Of a stretch of 64,000 nucleotides of DNA, positions 63,401 to 64,000 are shown in pieces. Each line of letters opens with the position of its first letter. The stretch's first letter is position 1. The notes under the pieces are model-generated. The model made no database searches. It was not told where the DNA came from and saw only the letters and a program-made list of their open reading frames with translations. The position numbers and the translations under genes were made by a program. Source of the DNA: Agelas oroides (taxonomy: Eukaryota; Porifera; Demospongiae; Agelasida; Agelasidae); the NCBI GenBank assembly GCA_949130485.1, contig OX422188.1, positions 984,479 to 1,048,478 on the forward strand, in the 5' to 3' direction.

Positions 63401-63769
63401 CACACATTAAAATATTATAGGACAGTTGATGTGGATTCCAACGAAGCTTATGGTACCTCTCTCCAAGCAACTTACCATAACCCATATTACTATGAGGGGA
63501 CCTATCCAATGACCCCACTTAATCGACCACCTATCAATCCACCTCTCCCTCCTCACTCTGGGCAACTGGCTCCTCCAATGGTGTATCGAAGTGAAAGCAA
63601 TGCCTCCTATATAAAAATGAATTCAGCTTCTGTGAAAGCAGATACATTTAATGAGTTTTATGAGAAGGAGGGGCCAAAGGAAGAGCCTCTCTATGAGAAG
63701 GTAGGACCTTCTCAGTGGCCCAGTGAATATGCCGAGCCAAGAGAAGGGCGTATATATGCTAACACATAA
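45425..63769 (+). CDS. NIDO-Ig6-Calx-beta-Ig6-FN3x4 transmembrane receptor, 26 exons
   Basis: Exons: 45425-45494, 45830-45969, 47366-47656, 48348-48585, 49630-49926, 50249-50587, 50715-51008, 51153-51389, 51480-51815, 52044-52406, 52627-52767, 52924-53142, 53678-53950, 54045-54398, 54589-54876, 55074-55319, 56816-57151, 57335-57682, 58182-58505, 59686-59982, 60463-60660, 60851-60946, 61191-61487, 62241-62302, 62654-63147, 63421-63769. Sum 6927 bp, 2308 residues; every junction keeps phase. Order: signal peptide (KWGLFLLLILHTLSSVQC), NIDO, six Ig-like, Calx-beta, six Ig-like, four FN3, a Cys-containing membrane-proximal domain, one TM helix, a basic stop-transfer run and a tail of about 120 residues rich in Tyr. 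It is likely a type I adhesion or recognition receptor. I know no named orthologue with this order. Confidence 0.92.
46476..47189. repeat. Foldback in intron 2 of the receptor gene
   Basis: Arms of about 100 bp: TTACACACTGTGAGTCATAC... and its near complement ending ACTCACAGTGTGTAA. The interior carries the AGAATCACTGGGTGAAGTGT repeat also found at about 44580. Confidence 0.75.
47824..47899. mobile_element. TAGCCTCGTTCCCAGG-family MITE
   Basis: Short copy with perfect 9-bp flanking copies ACAGGAAGT (47815-47823, 47900-47908), in intron 3 of the receptor. Confidence 0.9.
49333..49409. mobile_element. TAGCCTC-family MITE
   Basis: Copy with perfect 9-bp flanking copies ACAATAACC (49324-49332, 49410-49418). 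A second, more decayed copy follows at about 49459-49540. Confidence 0.85.
49630..52406 (+). other. First six-exon Ig block
   Basis: Six exons, all phase 1-1, each one Ig-like domain with a Cys pair: CDVV/VCSAV, YCDSAS/YSCQI, INCGTT/YRCVV, IRCTI/YTCRG, IRCIV/YVCRA, LHCTI/YTCEA. Exon sizes 297, 339, 294, 237, 336, 363 bp. The second of the six lacks a normal core Trp spacing and has GRWISPAGND instead. Confidence 0.85.
52461..52506. repeat. Near-perfect 46-bp palindrome
   Basis: AATACTATAGCTAGTG and its complement around GTGTACATGTACAT, one mismatch. It lies just after the sixth Ig exon. Confidence 0.85.
52627..53142 (+). other. Calx-beta domain, two exons
   Basis: 52627-52767 (FEQSNYTVSEAGGSLVVCVQ) and 52924-53142 (VVITNDSTPEDQDESFTL, ends VVIEDDD) make one Calx-beta domain. 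The second half-exon has the same phase and ending as the lone Calx-beta exon at 6227-6424. The acidic end is the typical calcium-binding part of these domains. Confidence 0.88.
53678..57682 (+). other. Second six-exon Ig block
   Basis: Six phase 1-1 exons of 273, 354, 288, 246, 336 and 348 bp, one Ig-like domain each. They parallel the first block one by one: for example GRWITPQGRD with HQGVYACIIPE here against GRWISPAGND with DQGVYSCQIPD there, and TEWLYNGGVVQSS here against IEWLHNGSVVHSG there. Confidence 0.88.
55842..56215. repeat. Foldback element in receptor intron
   Basis: Inverted arms: GGAAATTAAATTCTAGGGAC near the left end and its near complement at 56180-56202, plus ACTCCAATTTTAATGAAACT and its complement inside. 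In the intron before the 56816 exon. Confidence 0.8.
58556..58634. mobile_element. Degenerate TAGCC-family MITE
   Basis: ATGCTCATTCCCAGG... to ...CCTGGGAACAAAGCTA, in the same intron as the minisatellite. Confidence 0.6.
58795..59365. repeat. Minisatellite in FN3 intron
   Basis: About twelve imperfect units of roughly 30-52 bp built from ATGACATTTCACTACCTGAC plus AGTTTTGTGTGTGTCTACTACAGAACATGTTT, with internal deletions in some units. Each long unit ends in CTACTACAG, which resembles a splice acceptor. Confidence 0.9.
62241..63769 (+). other. Membrane-proximal domain, TM helix and cytoplasmic tail
   Basis: 62241-62302 and 62654-about 62970 encode a Cys-containing domain of about 125 residues (SEA-like position, family not recognised). 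The TM helix is GGVGGVIFIAIIILAGVLAC, followed by HRRKKKRRRR. The last exon gives a Pro/Tyr-rich tail with at least eight tyrosine sites, including YIKM (63608-63619), PLYEKV and SEYAEP. Confidence 0.85.
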
Positions 63770-64000
63770 AGTTACTGCAAGAAAAAAATTGTTCCATAGG
63801 CATCCATTAAACACTGCTGTTTGCTTTATATTGCCATGTAGCTATGAAGCTAAATTCTATAGGTCAGTTAATTTGTCTAGCATTATGTCCAATAATATTG
63901 TAAGACTATAGCCTGTTATTATCTGCACACCATGCAATTTTCGGCTCATCCTTAGTAGTGAGACATTGTATTGTTGTCATACAGTTGTAGAAGTACGTGT
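63770..64000. other. 3' flank of the receptor gene
   Basis: No further coding sequence and no canonical AATAAA within the remaining 230 bp. Confidence 0.4.

Overview
The window looks like animal nuclear DNA, most likely from a sponge (Porifera). Genes are split by short GT-AG introns, there are signal-peptide and transmembrane receptors, CARD/NB-ARC and Ig/FN3/Calx-beta/NIDO modules, and dense short inverted-repeat elements. A Calx-beta exon followed by an ITIH-C-like C-terminus recalls sponge aggregation-factor genes. The taxonomic call is inference; no rRNA or mitochondrial marker is present.

Layout. 1-3.8 kb: pseudogenic copy of part of the CARD gene at 18-24 kb, then a chromodomain-like remnant. 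4.0-5.9 kb: minus-strand exons of an uncharacterised conserved gene with a duplicated terminal exon. 6.2-15.2 kb: Calx-beta/ITIH-C-like gene cut by a 6.4-kb BEL/Pao LTR retrotransposon (7775-14134, 5-bp target duplication) and also carrying an in-frame stop. 16.6-17.9 kb: decayed DIRS/Ngaro-type tyrosine-recombinase element (minus). 17.9-24.1 kb: seven-exon CARD/coiled-coil gene. 24.4-25.2 kb: intronless nitrilase-family gene (minus). 26.4-29.0 kb: five-exon glycine-N-acyltransferase-like gene. 30.1-33.9 kb: two head-to-head CARD genes separated by 82 bp; the plus-strand one ends in a SAMD9/Schlafen AlbA_2-like domain. 34-40 kb: repeat-rich gap with an intact hAT-like non-autonomous element. 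40.1-44.2 kb: CARD-TM-NB-ARC-repeat-TM receptor gene with a one-base frameshift in a T run. 45.4-63.8 kb: 26-exon receptor gene (signal peptide, NIDO, six Ig, Calx-beta, six Ig, four FN3, membrane-proximal domain, TM, tyrosine-rich tail).

Theme. Four CARD genes lie within 22 kb, next to an Ig/FN3 receptor and a damaged aggregation-factor-like gene, which suggests an innate-immunity or self-recognition neighbourhood. The exon models at 17.9, 26.4, 31.2 and 45.4 kb keep intron phase throughout and sum to whole codons, which supports them strongly. Function is inferred from domains only.
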